A DNA stretch of 64,000 bases, from positions 14,165-78,164 of the forward strand of contig JBOFWM010000011.1 of the NCBI GenBank assembly GCA_051653625.1, written 5' to 3'. This document shows positions 61,576-64,000 of this stretch, piece by piece (the stretch's first letter is position 1; every line of letters begins with the position of its first letter). The notes beneath the pieces are model-generated. The model did not search any database. It was not told where the DNA came from and worked only from the letters and a program-made list of their open reading frames with translations. The translations under genes were made by a program, and so were the position numbers. Origin of the DNA: SFDP01 sp051653625. Its GTDB lineage: Bacteria; Bacillota; Clostridia; Lachnospirales; Lachnospiraceae.

Positions 61576-63495
61576 ATGGCAAATACGTCATATAATGCTT
61601 CTAATATTACTGTACTTGAGGGATTAGAAGCCGTTAGAAAACGTCCTGGTATGTATATTGGAAGTGTTTCAACAAAAGGATTAAATCATTTAATATATGA
61701 AATCGTTGATAATAGTGTAGATGAACATCTTGCTGGATTTTGTGATTCTATTTATGTAACACTTGAAAAAGATGGGTCAGCTACTATTTCAGACAACGGA
61801 AGAGGAATCCCTGTAGAAATGCATGAAAAAGGAATGAGTGCAGAACGCCTTGTGTTTACAACATTGCATGCAGGTGGTAAGTTTGATGATTCGTCTTATA
61901 AAACAAGTGGCGGATTACATGGGGTAGGCTCATCTGTTGTAAATGCACTTTCTACAAGATTACATGTTGTTGTAAAGAAAAATGGGAAAATATATGAAGA
62001 TAAATATGAGCGTGGAACACCTGTTATCGATTTGATTGATGGATTGCTTCCAATTATCGGAAAAACGAAGGATACAGGAACTACAATAAATTTTCTGCCA
62101 GACGATACGATTTTTGATCGTACAAGGTTTAAAGAGGATGAAGTAAAAAGTCGACTTCATGAAACCGCATATTTGAATCCAAACTTAACCATATATTTTA
62201 AGGATTTGCGAAAAGAAGAAGTGGAAGAAATTACATATCATGAGCCAGAAGGGCTTATTGGGTTTGTAAATGATTTAAATAAATCAAAAGATACAGTTAG
62301 TGATGTGATTTCATTTCAGGGGGAATGTGAAGGTATTTCAGTTGAAGTAGCATTTCAGTATGTAAATGAATTTCATGAAACAATTTTTGGTTTCTGTAAT
62401 AATATATATAATTCAGAAGGTGGAACTCATCTTACAGGATTTAAATCTATATTTACGAATATTATAAATACATATGCTAGAGAATTAAATATATTAAAAG
62501 AAAAAGATAGTAATTTTACAGGTGCAGATGTACGAAATGGAATGACTGCAATCGTTTCAATCAAGCATCCTGATCCAAGATTTGAAGGTCAAACAAAAAC
62601 AAAATTAGACAATCAAGATGCAAGTAAAGTTGTCAGTAAAATTACAGGAGAAGAAGTTACAAGATATTTTGATCGTAATTTAGAAACTTTAAAAAATATT
62701 ATAAGTTGCGCAGAAAAATCAGCTAAAATAAGAAAATCAGAAGAAAAAGCAAAAACAAACATGCTTGTGAAGCAAAAATTTTCTTTTGACTCAAATGGTA
62801 AATTAGCAAATTGTGAATCAAAAGACGCAAGCGCTTGTGAAATATTTATTGTAGAAGGTGATTCGGCTGGTGGAAGTGCAAAGACAGCAAGAAATCGTGC
62901 ATTCCAAGCAATTTTACCAATTCGTGGAAAGATTTTAAATGTAGAGAAAGCGACGATTGATAAAGTGTTAGCAAATGCTGAAATAAAAACAATGATAAAT
63001 GCATTTGGATGTGGGTTTTCAGAAGGTTATGGAAATGACTTTGATATTTCAAAACTTCGTTATAATAAAATTATTATAATGGCTGATGCAGATGTCGATG
63101 GAGCACATATTTCCACTTTACTTCTCACTTTATTTTATCGTTTTATGCCGGAACTTATTTTTGAAGGACATGTTTATTTAGCGATGCCACCTCTTTATAA
63201 AGCAATGCCAAGTAAAGGGAAAGAAGAATATCTATATGATGATAAAGCTTTGGAAAAATATCGCAAAAAAACAAAAGCATCGTTTACTTTACAACGCTAT
63301 AAAGGGCTCGGAGAAATGGATGCAGACCAATTATGGGATACCACATTAAATCCAGAAACAAGAAAATTAAAATTAGTGGAAATTGAAGACGCAAGATATG
63401 CATCTCAAGTTACAGAAATGTTAATGGGTTCAGAAGTTCCACCAAGAAAATCGTTTATTTATAAACATGCAACAGATGCACAATTAGATATATAA
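61576..63495 (+). CDS. Type IIA DNA topoisomerase, ATPase subunit B (GyrB/ParE-like)
   Basis: A 639-residue GHKL-ATPase subunit with EGLEAVRKRPGMYIGS, DNSVDEHLAGF, DNGRGIPVEMHEKG, GLHGVGSSVVNALS, the TOPRIM EGDSAGGSAKTARNR and IMADADVDGAHI, and the C-terminal QRYKGLGEMDADQLWDTT. The neighbours are recG and fakB, not dnaA-recF, so this is probably the second type II enzyme (topoisomerase IV or a lineage-specific gyrase-like pair) rather than the primary gyrase; sequence alone cannot settle it. The A-subunit gene follows after 26 bp. Confidence 0.92.
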   Translation: MANTSYNASNITVLEGLEAVRKRPGMYIGSVSTKGLNHLIYEIVDNSVDEHLAGFCDSIYVTLEKDGSATISDNGRGIPVEMHEKGMSAERLVFTTLHAGGKFDDSSYKTSGGLHGVGSSVVNALSTRLHVVVKKNGKIYEDKYERGTPVIDLIDGLLPIIGKTKDTGTTINFLPDDTIFDRTRFKEDEVKSRLHETAYLNPNLTIYFKDLRKEEVEEITYHEPEGLIGFVNDLNKSKDTVSDVISFQGECEGISVEVAFQYVNEFHETIFGFCNNIYNSEGGTHLTGFKSIFTNIINTYARELNILKEKDSNFTGADVRNGMTAIVSIKHPDPRFEGQTKTKLDNQDASKVVSKITGEEVTRYFDRNLETLKNIISCAEKSAKIRKSEEKAKTNMLVKQKFSFDSNGKLANCESKDASACEIFIVEGDSAGGSAKTARNRAFQAILPIRGKILNVEKATIDKVLANAEIKTMINAFGCGFSEGYGNDFDISKLRYNKIIIMADADVDGAHISTLLLTLFYRFMPELIFEGHVYLAMPPLYKAMPSKGKEEYLYDDKALEKYRKKTKASFTLQRYKGLGEMDADQLWDTTLNPETRKLKLVEIEDARYASQVTEMLMGSEVPPRKSFIYKHATDAQLDI

Positions 63496-63521
63496 AAGGT
63501 GTAATTTAAAGGAGTTAAGTC

Positions 63522-64000
63522 ATGAGTATTAACGAAAATATTATAAAAACCGAATATTCTGAAATAATGCAACAATCTTATATTGATTATGCAATGAGTG
63601 TTATTGTTGCAAGAGCACTTCCAGATGTTCGAGATGGTCTTAAACCAGTTCAACGACGCACCTTGTATGACATGTATGAGTTAGGAATACGATACGATAG
63701 ACCTTATAGGAAATGTGCACGTATTGTTGGTGATACAATGGGTAAGTATCATCCGCATGGTGATAGTTCTATTTATGATGCACTTGTTGTGATGGGGCAA
63801 GGTTTTAAAAAAGGACTTCCTTTAGTGGATGGACATGGGAATTTTGGGAATATTGAAGGAGATGGCGCTGCTGCAATGCGTTATACAGAAGCAAGACTTC
63901 AAAAAGTGACTCAAAATGCACTTTTATCAGATTTAGATAAAGATGTAGTAGATTTTATACCAAACTTTGATGAAACAGAAAAAGAACCAAGTGTATTACC
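63522..64000 (+). CDS. Type IIA DNA topoisomerase, subunit A (GyrA/ParC-like), 3' truncated by window end
   Basis: The first 159 residues of the DNA-breaking subunit: SYIDYAMSVIVARALPDVRD, KPVQRRTLYDMYELG, and the catalytic Tyr121 in AAMRYTEARL. The quinolone-determining region reads HPHGDSSIYDALVVMGQGF, with Ser and Asp at the usual drug-contact positions, so no classic resistance substitution. AAAGGAG seven bases upstream decides the start. The frame runs off the window. It is the partner of the preceding B subunit. Confidence 0.92.
   Translation, partial: MSINENIIKTEYSEIMQQSYIDYAMSVIVARALPDVRDGLKPVQRRTLYDMYELGIRYDRPYRKCARIVGDTMGKYHPHGDSSIYDALVVMGQGFKKGLPLVDGHGNFGNIEGDGAAAMRYTEARLQKVTQNALLSDLDKDVVDFIPNFDETEKEPSVL

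Noticed and set aside
1..64000. CRISPR arrays, intact insertion sequences, toxin-antitoxin or defence modules
   Set aside because: No regularly spaced repeats, transposase genes or defence-type gene clusters were seen; the only mobile trace is the intron relic at 15.2-15.7 kb.

Overview
The window is AT-rich chromosomal DNA from a low-GC, Gram-positive, spore-forming anaerobe, most likely a member of the Clostridia close to Lachnospiraceae. The reasons are near-universal AGGAGG-type ribosome binding sites, short intergenic gaps, strong A/T-ending codon bias, a zinc-type L28, a GerW/YtfJ plus DUF2953 sporulation pair, a glycyl radical enzyme, and the conserved tgt-yajC and asp23-fakA-recG-degV orders. 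Species was not determined. Nearly all of it is housekeeping or biosynthetic; there is no prophage, CRISPR array or intact insertion sequence.

Layout. 1-1.9 kb: 3' end of a VanY-type carboxypeptidase, tgt, yajC. 2.0-6.6 kb: leuB, ilvD and a first acetolactate synthase large subunit. 6.6-10.6 kb: serC, serA, a small minus-strand gene and a DUF1015 gene. 10.6-13.9 kb: a glycogen branching enzyme with extensions at both ends, and an MscS channel. 14-23.2 kb: a nucleoside uptake and salvage locus (BMP lipoprotein, a decayed group II intron, glycyl radical enzyme YjjI and its activase YjjW, the ABC transporter NupABC, cytidine deaminase, adenosine deaminase). Then tRNA-Thr(CGU) and a minus-strand ABC ATPase/permease pair. 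25-33.5 kb: argH, asd, an archaeal-type ATPase, topB, a hexapeptide-repeat protein, and the NifU-like/GGGtGRT pair. 33.5-34.4 kb: a minus-strand PH-domain protein and a lipoprotein. 34.5-40.8 kb: metH without the activation domain, a second acetolactate synthase large subunit, two ACT-domain small subunits, ilvC. 40.9-43.1 kb: katG. 43.2-46 kb: a LysR regulator divergent from leuCD. 46-49.2 kb: an anchored metallo-beta-lactamase-fold protein, ruvAB, zapA. 49.2-55.9 kb: a U32 protein, a RodA/FtsW-PBP pair, a small unknown gene, DUF2953 and gerW. 55.9-64 kb: a 46-residue membrane protein, rpmB (minus), asp23, fakA, recG, degV/fakB, and a type II topoisomerase B/A pair whose A gene runs off the end.

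How it fits together. Most branched-chain amino acid genes are present but split over three places (leuB-ilvD-ilvB; ilvB2-ilvN-ilvN2-ilvC; leuCD), with two acetolactate synthase large subunits and two regulatory subunits. leuCD has a clear LysR-type control region. The most interesting locus is the nucleoside one: a glycyl radical enzyme of poorly understood function and its activase sit directly upstream of NupABC-Cdd-Add, and I recall E. coli yjjWI lying beside deoCABD. A second candidate for undescribed biology is the NifU-like/GGGtGRT pair, which looks highly expressed. Functional calls rest on motif and family recognition from the translated sequence. No database search was run.
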